Part shown: positions 51,393 to 64,000 of the stretch, piece after piece | Layout of the letters: each line of letters starts with the position of its first letter | Numbering within the stretch: the first letter of the stretch is position 1 | Origin: Mansonella perstans | Taxonomy: Eukaryota; Nematoda; Chromadorea; Rhabditida; Onchocercidae | Assembly: GCA_037074765.1 (NCBI GenBank) | Contig: JBAMDO010000088.1 | Location: 163,425-227,424, forward strand | DNA length: 64,000 nt | Direction: 5' to 3' | The notes under the pieces: generated by a model | Database searches by the model: none | What the model was told of the DNA's origin: nothing | Seen by the model: only the letters and a program-made list of their open reading frames with translations | Translations under genes and position numbers: made by a program

Positions 51393-54300
51393 CTAAATTA
51401 ACAATTACTGAAATTAAATTAACAATCACAACAACAGTAAATAACCACCGCAACACTTTCCACCACAACAAATCACATTTTAATATAAACAACCAAATAA
51501 ATAATCCAAAACATATCTTTCAAAACTAATCATCATCAAGCGATCCTCTCACTCCATAGCAAATACTTAAACTTGGCAATGTTCATTAAGTGATGGCAAT
51601 AAAAAGGAATGAAATTAAAACTGAAATAAAATCCAATAATGATTGACGAAGTAAAATGACAATTAAAAAACATGCAACAAATATCAGGACTTAAATATAT
51701 ATCAACAGCGTAATAGGAATGCTAACTAAGTATTCTATATGACAACAACAAAAGAAAACATGACAACACCAACTTCAACTAAAAGAAACTTTCAAAAAAA
51801 TGCAATTTTTAAAACTTCGTGTCCAATATATTTAAAACTTAACATTTGCGATAAATAACGCCTTTGTATCAGTTCATTCTTTTTTCGATCTGTAACATAT
51901 AATGAACATTTATTACTAGATCTGTGCAATATCTGGGCAAGTGGTTAAATTAATAATATATCAAAAATTCTGATAAAAATCTTTGTTTTCGAATTTTTTA
52001 GAGAACTGCGGCAGAAAGAAATTTTCGCCCAAGAAAATCAAAAGCTCAACAAATATTTATTATTTTACTTCAAAGTATATCAGTAGTAATATGTAATCAT
52101 ATAATTCAGGAACTAGAAATTGTTTTTACATCAAAAATTACAGGGTGAAAAATTCTTCAATTCAAAAGAAAAAGTAAAAAACTCAGACTGATAATATAAC
52201 GTTTGGCGAAGAAGCTTTAAAAGTGAAAAATAAATATTTTACAAGCGAAAAGAAATGAACTGAAACAAATTTGAAGCATGAGTTTCAATCACGAGTTTTA
52301 TATCCATAACCATTCCAAGTATAAACAATTTTAAAAAGCGAAGGTAAAAATTAATACAAACTTCTTGCGAAAATAACTTACCATACTCTTCAAGAACGAA
52401 TACGTTTCCACCAAAGGTATTACATTTTTTAATATTTCTCAATTCAACGAAATGCTGAAAACTATTCGAAAATTGGAACAGAAGCAAAAATTTTTAGTAA
52501 ATTGTATAATCTGTTAAAAATTCTCAATTTTTGAAAAAAAAAAACGCGAAAACGCAATAATAATATTATTACCTGTCTATCCTCAAAAAGCAACGATATA
52601 CCATCTATTCGCACTTGTAGTAATCCACCTTGATTTGATTCCATATCCTGAACGGGAAATTCGCCACCCAAATCTCTTCCGGATAATGTAACTTTACCCC
52701 GTACTGCAGCTCGTATCATTGCTTCCTTCAATGCGGTATACAGTTCTCGACACTGCAACATTTGGAAAAAAAGATAAGAAATAGCTTACAAAGAAGCTTC
52801 CAGATAATTGTGTTCGATCAAATTTCTTTGGTTCATAAATTTGTGGGAGAACACGTATGTATTCATACAATATGTAAGTACAACCTTCCTTGTATAGAAC
52901 TTGTGCATATGCACTTTTCCCTCATGTCGTCGCCATAAGCATAGAACACGTGTTTTGGGAGAATAAGTCATATTCACTATACGTTCGTACCACCAGCGTT
53001 CTGTGATAGCGCCAGTTACTGCTCGAAGTACCACTGCATCATCGCATACCTAAAAGAATACCTATGGAAATTTGAAAGCTACCGTACAAACTACCATAGG
53101 TTATTTGTAAACAAGAATTTTAAAAGGTAAAAAAAACCAAAGCTAAAAATAAAATCCAAACCAATTAATACTTTTGCAAAAGTGAAGAAAAAAATTTGTA
53201 CTACAATGCAAGTCAGAATTTTAAGATCTAATTAGTCTAGCAAAAATCTAACTTGGATTATTTACCTCCACAAACATTAATGAATCTTGCGCTGTAGATC
53301 CTTCATGAACAGTGAATGATTGCTTTCGAACAAGACGACTTCCGAGCGGTTTCAACGGTATTCCATTACTTTGCTAAAACTTCTGCAGAAGTTATAATTT
53401 TGAAGAAAAATATAGCTTTAATAAGATAAATTGGCCAAAAGATGGGAAATTTATTGACTAACAGAAATTTAAGAGGATAAGCAAGAAAATCAAAACATTT
53501 AAACAAGAGCGTACTTTTAAATTCACCAGCATTTCTCAATAATGCAAATTAAAGTCTTTGGAATAAATCAAACGGAACCGTTTTAATTTAATTAAGTTCT
53601 TAATTAATCTCAGAAATTAAACTGATCTAGAAGTAAAATGACAAAGAAAAATGCACACGTAATCTCAAAGACTGACAGTTTTTGGAAGATTATCCAACAG
53701 CTGATTGATAGTTTTTGAATAAACCAAACCAATATGAGCTTTACCTAGCAATCGTCGTATTTTCTGAAATTTAATCCAAAATTTGGACATTGTGGGTAAT
53801 GTAAAAATTTATCAGATTAACCAAAACTATCTAGTATTTTTAATGCAATACATCTTTTTATTGTGACGGCACGACTCAACGTTCGTTATAGCATGCATCA
53901 TTTAATGCAGGCTTACGACACGAAGCATTGTTTTATTTTCATCTTTGAAATAAACTGGGTAAAAATCACAAAAAAATTCAGTGTAAAAAGTGGTAGTTTT
54001 GATTAAAGAAACAAAGAGAAAAACAAAAAATAAAAGATTCTTGTTCTAAAATCATTAACTAAAAATTCCTCCTTCTAACAATTTTTTTAAATATATAAAA
54101 ATATATTAGAGGAACAAATTATCACCTGTTGAACAGCTCGTTGGCGACCACCGCACATAATCATATAAGATGTTAAATTATGAAGTAATGTTGATAAGAG
54201 ATGATCTTCATCTAATTCTAGACGGCGCTTTTCGGATTCCGATAAACTACAATATCTATCAATCATTTCACATGGTTCTTGATCCATTCCTATGATATCG

Positions 54301-57300
54301 CGTTCTTGTGCCACCACATCGAAAAAGGCATTTTCCCAAAAATCCATCTTTTGCCATAACGGATTTGGTGAAGCCACTGAATGAATATTTAAAATAGTTA
54401 ATATTTCTGCCAGAATTATCTGATTTTCTATTTTCACTTTACTTATACGGTATGATCATGAATCACAGTCATAACAAATTTTAACAATCTAAATAGTTTC
54501 TGAAATATGCTTCGAGATATTTATAAACACTCCTAGCACTAAACTTTCTGTAATACTACGTATTCATATTGCACTTGATTGAAACACAGTTTCATAGAAA
54601 ACAGAGCTCAAAACTGAATCGAACAAGTGAAATTGAGTGAACTGAAATAAGACGAAGTGATTAAAAACAAATCAAAATTTCACATATCAAATCCTGATAA
54701 ATGAAGTGCCGAACTGCTTTTACGTCAGATGAAACAGGTGATGAAGTTGTTGAATCAAATGACAAACTATCCAGAGGATGTAGACGAAGGCGTGATTTCT
54801 GAAAGAAAAATAAACGATACTATTAATTTGCAATGGACAGGTCAAGTTTAATTACAGTTTTGAAAACAAACAAATAGACAAAGTAATAATTTCACATTTT
54901 TTCAAAAGACCAAATTTTCAAATATTTTTAGAAGTCACAAAATATTTTGCAGTGATCAGTTATGTTTAGAAACGAACTTACGATGGTCGAACTAAACGAT
55001 GAACGCCCAGACCTAGCTGAGTTTACTTCTATTTTGCTATCTCGTTTTAATTCGGGATTTTTAGTATCAGGTGAAGTACTATTTGCCTTCATTGCTTCCT
55101 CCAAATTTTTTGACTGAACATTGTGCGTAGACACTGATTGCCATACTTGCTCATTACATGTACTTTGACGAACTATCGGTCGTGGTGGAAGTGGTGGTGG
55201 TGGTGGTAGACCGGTAGCTAAAAAAAAAACAGTCGTAGATAAATTTCGTATAATTATAATTAAAGAAAATCTATCAATCAATCAATTTGACAAAGATTAG
55301 CAAAATGATCGAAGTATTTCTTTTATTCCATGTCTGGATATCTTGGCAAATTTTTAAGTTGGTTTTTCAGAATTTTGAAACTTTCAATAGATGCAGAATT
55401 GAATTATTAATCAGTTGAGAAAAATAGCCTAGAGTCAAAAAGTTAAATTTTGGGTAACTTACGTAATACAGTTCTATGTACTTCATGAGGAGTACGCGGC
55501 GGAATGGGAGGTTTCGGAGCTTGATTCACAGATATCGGTAAAGATGGAAGTGGTGGGACAGGAACTGATGGTGGTGATCGTTTCGGTGACAAAATGTCAT
55601 GCTGTTGTCGTTGTACATCAGAGGATGGAGTATTAAGCTGAACAGAAAAGATCATAGAAATACTTCTAGGTTTATAAATTACCTTACCTTTGATTCTCAC
55701 TAACTTGCTGAAAGCCTGGTTCTTAAATCTTAGAACATCCCCTTTATAATAAAACGGGCGAAGTAAACCATATCATCTTTGGATTCTCTCTTGAGAGAAA
55801 GAGAACAAGAAAGAAAATAACTGTTACCAAGCTTCCAGATGTACTTGGTGGTGATGTCACTTCCGTCTGTTTAGTCCAGTAATGTGAATGGACAATTTCA
55901 AGTACATGAAATAATGAGGCTAAACCATTAGAACCGGATGAATTATATGAATACTCCAAACCAGCAATACATGTTTGCAAAGCTTTCAGATATCCTTTAT
56001 ACTGATTTCGCGTCAGTTGCTGGAATTTTTTTCAGGCAATATTTTGCGAGTAATAACGATGCATTTGTTAAATTACCACAGTCATGATTCAGTATTTTTC
56101 AATGTTCAGTAGGTAATTTGTCATAAAATATATGATAAAAATTTTTTATTTTCTAATTTTGATAGCAGTTTTTTAAGGAAAGTACTGAAAAGAGAAAAAA
56201 ACTTTCGAGAGTTTTACCATATCTTGTATGAAATCATCTTCAAAATGTTGCACATCAAGACCAAGATTTAATTTGGAACAAACAAGTTGTCTCAAACTTT
56301 CATCTTCCATTAGTCGTTTCAATTTTGGATATGTAAAAACGCCAACTCCTTGACCAGCTAGGATTTGATCACATATTTCGCGAACAATTTGTTGATTCTT
56401 ACTGAATTGACTCCGTTAAATCAAAATTTGGGGTATAGAAGAAAATAAAATACCAAATGTAATGGAATATAATTATCGAATATTCAAAGGGTAAATCACT
56501 AAGATTTAGCTTTCAGATAACGTTGAGCAGTGAAACGTTAAAAAATGCGTAATATTGATAAATTTCCTGAAAATTTTAAACTAATCATACAGATTAGTTT
56601 ATCTGCTAATCAGGATCAAATGATAAGATTTCCTTCCAATAAAAGGATACTATCTACAGAAAACTGCAGTATAATTTAACTTAAAATAATTTTCTCTTTT
56701 ATGTAAAAACAGTCAGTGTTTAATTTCCTTTTCCAACAGATATCTTTTGCAAATAAAACATTTATTAAAATTAGAAATGAACCTTTGCTGTGCGGCTGTA
56801 TTTGTATTTCTATTACCAACCACACCACTTTTCGCCTTTACAAGATGTTGGCTTTGCTCTACTCGATTTGCTGCAGCTACAGCAATCGGACGCACAGCCT
56901 TATCACGTATAGCTTGAGCTTTAGGAGCAGTACGATGTAAAACCTGCAAGAAAATGAAGAAAAGTACAAATGAACTTTTATCTTTTCCTATTTTTGTTCG
57001 ATACTATAATTTATCCCTTCGATTATATCATTCTTGAAAAAAAAGCAAATGGAATAACGAACCTGATTTAACATACCCTGGCTTCTTTCCGCATATCCAT
57101 TAAGTGTATTCATGAATTGTGGTCCAAGAACTTTTTCACCTGAATCTGCTAAATGAGCCAAACCCTGTAAGCATATGTGTTATACATGTGTATTTATTTT
57201 ATATTATTTCTGCAAAATGATTTAAGTGATCTGTGAAACATATGATATTTGCAATAATACGAATTGCGGACCTTGATACTAGCTATTTTTAATGTTGGTG

Positions 57301-60300
57301 TCTTGATTGTTGCTCTACTAGTTGAACTACTGGATTGCGAGGACAGTCTACAGGATGCTGAGGACTGACGATCGGTTACCGGAGTAGATTCACTTGAAGG
57401 ATGAAATGAAAAGTCACCCTTAATGAATCAAATAAATTTTGGTTGAACAGAAAATGTGGATAATGTGACAAATTTAAATACATTGATTTCTATGAATTTT
57501 GAAAATTTACTCTGCTATCCGATTTTAACGCTAAATTTTCAACAAGCCTTGCAAAATCAGCCTCACTATCCACTGCCGATGTTGAAATTGATGAAGATGG
57601 CGTAGATCTAAAAAAAATGTGTGCCAGAAAACTTGATACCAGTGAAAATTTCATAAAAAATACCTGATAACAATATATAACAGGAACCCTGATTACTTCA
57701 ATCAGTTAAAACAGAAAACAACTTACTGGCCACTGCTTGTCGAACTATTAGCCGACTGTACACTGTCACTTCTCGGAATAGCTAACGTTAGTGGCTCATT
57801 ATAAACGTCGTCTACTTCTCCAAGTGGTTTAGCTGCCCCTAAAAAAAAGCAACAAAGAAGTAACAATGCAGAAGAAACTCTAAATTTAGAAAAACAACGA
57901 AAAAGATAGTGAAATATCCAAATCACCACTTAAATTTAATGACAAGATTATAATAGTATAAAAGTATATCTCTAAAACAAAAATAAGCTTCTTCTTAGAA
58001 ACGTCCAGAAATATCATAATCTCCCGCAGCATATGTGCAAACAGCATTAACTTTTCAACGGCAATTGATATTATCAGCTTATTTGCTGAATTTTCGTTCA
58101 ACTGAATGACAAAAAACAAAATTTAATCATACCGATCGATGTGTCCGTTTGATCGAGAACATCAAACAAAAGATCATCAATACTGGAAAAGCTTTCACCG
58201 TCAGTATTACCAGTGTCGCTTACTTCATCACCATTTGAATCTGTAACATAGCGTACTCCCCACACGAAAACAACATAAAGTGATTTTTCATCACCGTTAT
58301 TTCATGACAATTAATAATTACAGTAATTAATACAATCCAAACTAATATCGAAAGTAATGATCCGTTTATACTCCCATTTAGATGACTAAATTTTTTGATT
58401 TTTGAACAATAAATTTAAAAATATCGAGAAGATTACCTGTCACACTGTTTCGTCGTTCACCTGCAGTTTTTCGCCATGCATCAACAAGCGTTGAATTGTT
58501 CGAATATACCTGAAAATAATTTTAAGTTTCTCATCATTTTTAGGCACCATTCATTCATCCATCATCATTTTCATAATATATCAAAATCAAAGTATATCTT
58601 TCTTGTATTACTTCAATATCCATAAATTATTTTGAGGTAGTTGAGAGCATAGTTCTTTTTGTTTCTTCAAATTTTTGTTGGCTCTTAGTTAATCAAAATC
58701 AAATATTTTCCAGACTTTCCTCCCAATAACAAGAAAGACGGAGAAGTGACAAACAGTGAAATGGACTGGCATCAATGATTCGTTGAACCATTTCCCCTTA
58801 TCACCAATCTGTTTTGGATCATCCGTTCCCGCTTGTACTCGTACATATGTTTCGTTATGCGGACATAAAGAACATTCAGCAAAATATTCTATAGCTTGCG
58901 TTCTGAAAAATTATCCGTTCTTTTTAAAAAGAAAAAAGCAAATCTTTAAATCTTTAATAATCGCTATAAAAAAAGCGAAGGGAATCGAATAAAGAAAACG
59001 TTTCAAGAATTCAGGATTTCTGAGAGAAGAAAAGCCGCAAGGCGTTTTTTCGCGATAAATTTTTAAAATTTGATTCAAAAGTTACAGATTGTATTGATAA
59101 TGTTGAACTCACTTGCAAAGTTCAGCAATAAACCGTGTGAATTGCGGACGACTGCGTAGAAAAGATTCTGTCTGAAGAGCAACAACTGGTCTAGGATAAA
59201 GACGTAACGTACGTGTATGCTCACAAAAATTCGCAAATACGTTTGCGCTATTAAAAAAGCGAATCTGAAAATGACATAGAGAAACTAATGATAAGACGAT
59301 TTACCGAAATATTTCTAAATTAGTAATGACAATGGCAACAACAAACCATGGCAACACGGATGGCAATATCAACAACGTCACTATCAGATGTGTAATCCAT
59401 TTTAACTGTTTCATCATTACCCGATTCGATTTCCGGTGTTTTTAACAATAATTTATCTAGTGATTTACGCAAACTGTTCTGAAAAATTTTTTGTTTTTAA
59501 ATCATCATTATTACAAAGGAAGAAGACAATGAATATTTCGAAAGATGATTTCATCAAATGAAGTTCGATGTTAATAATAATAACCTTCAGTTCAGTGCAA
59601 TCTGGTTCCGGCATATCAGGAATATTGATATTATCCGGTATCAATAACTGATTCGCATCAAGATCGACAACAATGACATCATTTGGTATATCAATGGCTT
59701 TATGAGCAAAAAATGACGCTGGCACTCCGATTACGAATGGTGTCGGTGCATATAATAACTAAAATATGAAAAAACTAAAATATATTTTCAGACTTTCAAC
59801 ATTCCAACCGATAGAATAATACAGATATTATGAATATAATATATACGTATGCATATGAATGATCATTTAATAAAAAACTCATTAATAAATGTAAACAGAG
59901 ATGCATTTATATGGTTTCATTAAAAGCTTTTAAGAATTTCAATGAAATTTAATTTATTTCACCTTACATTGATTGTAAACACTTTTAAAAATTTAGTTTC
60001 TAATGGATGTAAAGACGACACATATTCTAGTATCGCTATCTTTATCATTCTTTATTAATCGGTAAGAACGAAACAACCGTTACAAAAGCTATCGAAATTT
60101 CAATATGATGACTTACTTTCAAAATAGAGAGCACAATGAAATTAAAATATCAATTATAGAATATGTAAAATACAAATTATATTATCTCAATTGCAAATTT
60201 TCGTAAAAGTTAAAAAATTTCAAGTGATGAAAGCTTGAATTTAAATATACCTGTTCAGCTGATGGCATAAAAGAAGGAAGCAAAGGTATAACTGGAAACA

Positions 60301-62425
60301 TATATTCCAATGGATACATTAATGCAACAAGCGCTAATACACACATACTAACAGCATTGTAATTGCGTGATTGTAAAACAACCTGCAGCAGTGATAACTT
60401 TCGAAATTTATAATTTACTTCAAAGAATAAAAAAATAGTTTCAGAAATGAATCAATCATATGTAAATAATTAATTTGAATATTAATAAGAATTGATAATG
60501 AAATATTTTAAACCAAATTAAAACAAAAATTTATCATTCAAATCGATCAATCACTAATAAAAAATTCACAAGTCATTCATCATTTTATTCTGAATTTGAA
60601 GAAAAATTTTATACCTTTGTCATTTATGACAAAAATACAACAGAAAAACTCTAATACCTTTGATTCAAGCATTACAGCAGCCATCACTTTCATCGCCGTA
60701 TCAATTCCAAGAAGTTCAAGGAGTAAATGGAGTGGAAAATCAACAAAAGAAAATCGTGTGTGATCAGGAAGAGCAAATTCAAAAGTTGGCAAAACACTCG
60801 ATGGTAACACCTCAAAACTTAAAATTACATAAAAATTTGTTTAACATTTTTTAAGTCCGTTTATATGAGTATATATATATATATATATATATCTGAAGAA
60901 ATGGATAAATTCACCTCCTTCCATAAATTTTATTGATTTTAGAAATTAGATATGAATTTAAAAATCTTTGAACTCCAACAATATACGCTGAAATATGAGA
61001 AAAAAAAATTAAAAAAAAGTAATAAATTCAAAAACACACCTACCTCTAAAAGTACCTTGGTTTTCCCTGGGACTGAAACCGGTGCACTTAATAACATCAG
61101 GATCCATGTTTCCAGTTCTCGAATATCCTGCATTACTCGAGGTGGTATTGATTCCGTCCAACAACCCGTAAGTATTGCCCAAATTATATCTCTAAAGTGA
61201 AGACATTATACAATTAAATGATAAAATGCTCTAAGCTAGAAAAACAAAAAAGCCTATAAAATTTTGTAATAAGAATCTGAAAATAAGAAAATTTTGGATA
61301 ATTAAGTGGAAATACTTTGAATATTGTTCAGCGTCGCTAAGTCTCTGGCTACAACCATCGATCAATTTCTTCAACAATAATAACAATTCTCGAAATGTAG
61401 AGAGAAATGGATGATGGCTAATCAAGCATAAGCTTGTTAATGAAAGCCTTTGATCCAATCTGTAATAACGTTTTTACGATCGATTTCTGCGAGACTTCCA
61501 CAAAATATTACCTGAAAACCTACGGAAAGTGGTAACAGCGGATAGGACAGGTGATATTTCTAGATGTTTTAAAATAAGCCGACTAAGGTAACACAACAAT
61601 TTCTTTGGCCAGCTAAACACTAGGAATTAATCCCCAATTAATTTCTTAAATTATTTTAATAATTATTTCCTTTCCTTTTTTATCAATTTCTTTTGCATGA
61701 CCGATGATTAAATTAACCTTTTATGAGAACGATTACAGTGTACAATGCTTCTATCGTCCGTTGATACAGCGCGATTTCTTTCATAACTTTGTAAGAAATT
61801 TAAGCAAATGCCATAGCGTATTTTTGCCGAATCTTTCTCGGTCAACGTGAACACAAAACTACTTGTCTCACGATGAGAATGAGAATGCCGTGGTACTTCT
61901 TCAAAAATTACTCATTATGTAAACATTATCGATTTTCAATTAGCCACAAATCAAATAAATTAAAGTTCTATAAAAAATCTGATCAAAAATTTCAGGGAAT
62001 TCCCGACATTTAAAACGATCAGACCTTTTGTAATACATCCTTCGGGTTGACAAAATACTGTCACATTAGTGGGAAGATAAAAATCCTTATGATCATCGTT
62101 CGGATAACGCCTCAATAATTCAGGTGTTGTTCTTTTTGATGATGGTGATAATGTATCACTAATACTCGTCTGCGATATAAATTTTCCACGGCGTCGACCA
62201 ACGACTACCTAAAAATTGGATTACTAATAATTTGAAACTTCAGTTAACCATATTTACTGCCAAACTTCAAACTTCGTGAATAGATTTATTAAATTTACTG
62301 AAAGCATTTCATTAAAACTGTATAAAATTTCTGAAAACGCTTAGTAACTTTAAAAAGAAAAAAAAAACGAAACATACCAAGTAGTCAATCAAACGTGGAC
62401 AAAGTTCTTTTCCTTTATCATCCAT
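51198..62425 (-). CDS. aex-3: MADD/AEX-3 Rab3 guanine-nucleotide exchange factor (DENN), ~1460 aa
   Basis: About 31 exons, including 62378-62425, 62025-62208, 61718-61898, 61520-61582, 61316-61459, 61044-61191, 60658-60810, 60251-60382, 59585-59758, 59347-59478, 59113-59264, 58755-58902, 58437-58509, 58133-58240, 57727-57838, 57511-57607, 57272-57418, 57063-57164, 56783-56943, 56218-56401, about 55828-56020, about 55463-55638, about 54982-55218, 54724-54798, 54126-54376, 53677-53763, 53266-53373, 52885-53049, 52573-52752, 52382-52454 and probably 51198-51392. The N-terminus reads [24 protein letters not shown] motifs include [34 protein letters not shown] and [20 protein letters not shown]. 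The C-terminal MADD block includes [55 protein letters not shown] and LGGEFPVQD. The family activates Rab3/Rab27 in synaptic vesicle traffic. Two joins are unresolved: 54724 to 54376 (phase conflict, a small exon may be missing) and 52382 to 51392. Confidence 0.93.
54982..55638 (-). other. aex-3: Proline-rich linker exons of MADD
   Basis: Exons at about 55463-55638 and 54982-55218 encode [25 protein letters not shown] and [16 protein letters not shown]. They lie between the central conserved helix region and the C-terminal block. Such PxxP/PPPPP runs are typical SH3, EVH1 or profilin ligands; the partner is unknown. Confidence 0.7.
60869..60892. repeat. (AT)n microsatellite in a MADD intron
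   Basis: A run of about twelve TA dinucleotides (TATATATATATATATATATA and on) inside the intron between exons 61044 and 60810. Likely length-variable between isolates. Confidence 0.85.
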
Positions 62426-64000
62426 TGGCTAAATAACAAAATTTATGAAAAGATGAAACCAATTATTTAATTTATCTGAAATGAAATAAGCGATATTTCA
62501 GGAATAAACAAATAATAACAACAATAACATAAATAAGCATAAATTAAGCCTAAATTAAAAAAAAAAGACTGGCAAAAATAAAAATTAGCGAGGAAAAAAT
62601 CAAAAATAAAAGATGTGAGGTTTTGATCGAATTGATCATGATAAGCTTATGAGAAATGACTAGAATAAATATTCGAAGGATGACTTACAATGATAATGAT
62701 GATAATGATGAGGAAATGAAAACGCACTAATACAATTACTGATAAACGGAAATTCGAATCCCTTCTTTACATAAAATTTTTATTACTGCCAGACCTGAAA
62801 ATAGTTTAAAATTCTTTGCATTTTCTTTCTTGTTTGATATAAACAGATTTTCCGGATCATTAGAAAAAAAAGCCACAAGCAAATTTTCGGTTTTTTGAAA
62901 AAAATTAGTTGACTAGTTTTTCAGTTAGATTTTTTGTTTTTGTAATATAAGGAAATTAATAGCTTTGATGAATTCTGTTTTCTTCTTTTTTATCATTTCT
63001 AGATCAAGTACATAAATAAATATGCTTATTTCAATTGAATAGTTAAATGAATCAGATTTAGCAAATTTATGATATCCATAGTACTGATAATAATATGAAA
63101 TTTATTGGAAAATGTCAGAAAAAACAAATTTGATTGAAAGAGAAATTGTTGGAATTTTTTCGCAAGGCAGTAATTCCATGCTTATTTCTTGATATTTGAG
63201 TAAAAATTGTCTAAGCTTAATCTAATAGTAATTCACAAGATAAAAAAAGTCATGATCACTGTTCTTGTTGCTGTTATTGCTATTCCGACACAAGTTTATA
63301 TTTTGATGTCGGCTAACTTGTTAGTAATACTAGCCGTATTACATTTTGGAAAATTCGTTCGTATTTCTTGAATTACTCAATGATAAAAAAAAAAAAAAAC
63401 ATATGGCAAATTGTTATTCCATTTTTTTCTTCTAATCATTTTGTGAAAAATATGTAATACGAAAAATAATTACATTTTAAAACGTGGAAATTATAGTTAT
63501 TAATAGATTATTAATAGACTAATTAAAAATAAATTATAATTATACCAGAACCAATATTTATGTAATAATTTTTCCAAAACGCAGTATGATCGAACTTCTT
63601 CAATGATAACTTTCACATAGTTAAGTGAAATGAAAAACTTACTGAAGTATAAAAATAGCAAATATCATTGACCAGTCATATTTATTTAAAAGTTTGTTGG
63701 AAAAAAGTTTAATGAATGCAGTTTGATTCGCAACATATAAAAATTCGCAGTTTCAGTTTTCTACACTTTTGTATACGATGGTAGCTCATAAAAAATTTTC
63801 TTCAAAATAATACAAACAGAAAAAAAATGAATTTTTTTAAGAAAATACTGTTTTCTAATGAAATTTTCATAACCTGAAAGAAGGAATCTTTTACTTTTTT
63901 CATCTAAGGGTTTTAATAAGGTCTTTCACAAATAAGAAAAAGAAGAAAGAGACAGAAAGAGAGGAAGAGGTGATGAAACAAGTTGTAATCATTTCTTGAA
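62426..64000. other. Upstream region of MADD, no gene recognised
   Basis: AT-rich DNA 5' of the MADD start. A TTATTTAG acceptor ends four bases before the ATG at 62425, so a 5' UTR intron or spliced leader is likely. A hydrophobic 39-codon plus-strand frame at 63252-63371 is unsupported. A short GATAAT repeat lies at 62693-62711. Confidence 0.5.

Noticed and set aside
63252..63371. 39-codon hydrophobic frame upstream of MADD
   Set aside because: Too short and without context to distinguish from chance.

Overview
The window is nuclear DNA of a nematode, most likely a filarial or other clade III worm. It is AT-rich, has many short GT-AG introns with TTTCAG-type acceptors, and encodes animal-specific proteins with nematode features such as a patched-related protein and a Kunitz/lustrin repeat protein. 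The species call is an inference; no database search was possible. Almost every open frame longer than 60 codons is either one exon of a spliced gene or a shadow of one, so I joined exons by hand using reading phase and protein family pattern.

Layout. (1) About 1-4827, minus strand: 3' part of a secreted protein with alternating lustrin-type and Kunitz-type domains, running off the left edge. (2) 7106-12277, plus: a complete 13-exon patched-related (PTR) membrane protein. (3) 14398-24349, minus: a complete 11-exon EOGT (EGF-domain O-GlcNAc transferase). One 5.6 kb intron of this gene carries, on the opposite strand, an eight-exon four-span membrane protein gene (17223-20703). An intron of that nested gene in turn carries a ~980 bp inverted-repeat element (18331-19309). 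(4) 25753-38503, plus: a complete 39-exon SBF/MTMR5-13 orthologue (C. elegans mtm-5): DENN, GRAM, dead myotubularin phosphatase, C1 and PH domains. (5) 41580-42662, minus: a two-LIM LMO1/3-like protein. (6) About 51198-62425, minus: the MADD/AEX-3 Rab3 exchange factor, with DENN domain at its N-terminus and the conserved MADD C-terminal block.

Neighbour relations. The Kunitz gene and PTR are head to head, PTR and EOGT tail to tail, EOGT and SBF divergent across 1.4 kb, and SBF and LMO tail to tail. An 8.5 kb gene-free block separates LMO from the 3' end of MADD. SBF and MADD are both DENN-type Rab regulators and lie within 40 kb of each other. To my knowledge their C. elegans counterparts (mtm-5, aex-3) are both X-linked, so the block may be part of an old X linkage group.

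No prokaryotic features, CRISPR arrays, rRNA or tRNA genes were seen. The most unusual points are the uniform loss of the reactive-loop disulfide in all five Kunitz domains, the strict phase-1 domain-per-exon architecture of that gene, and the three-level nesting at EOGT.
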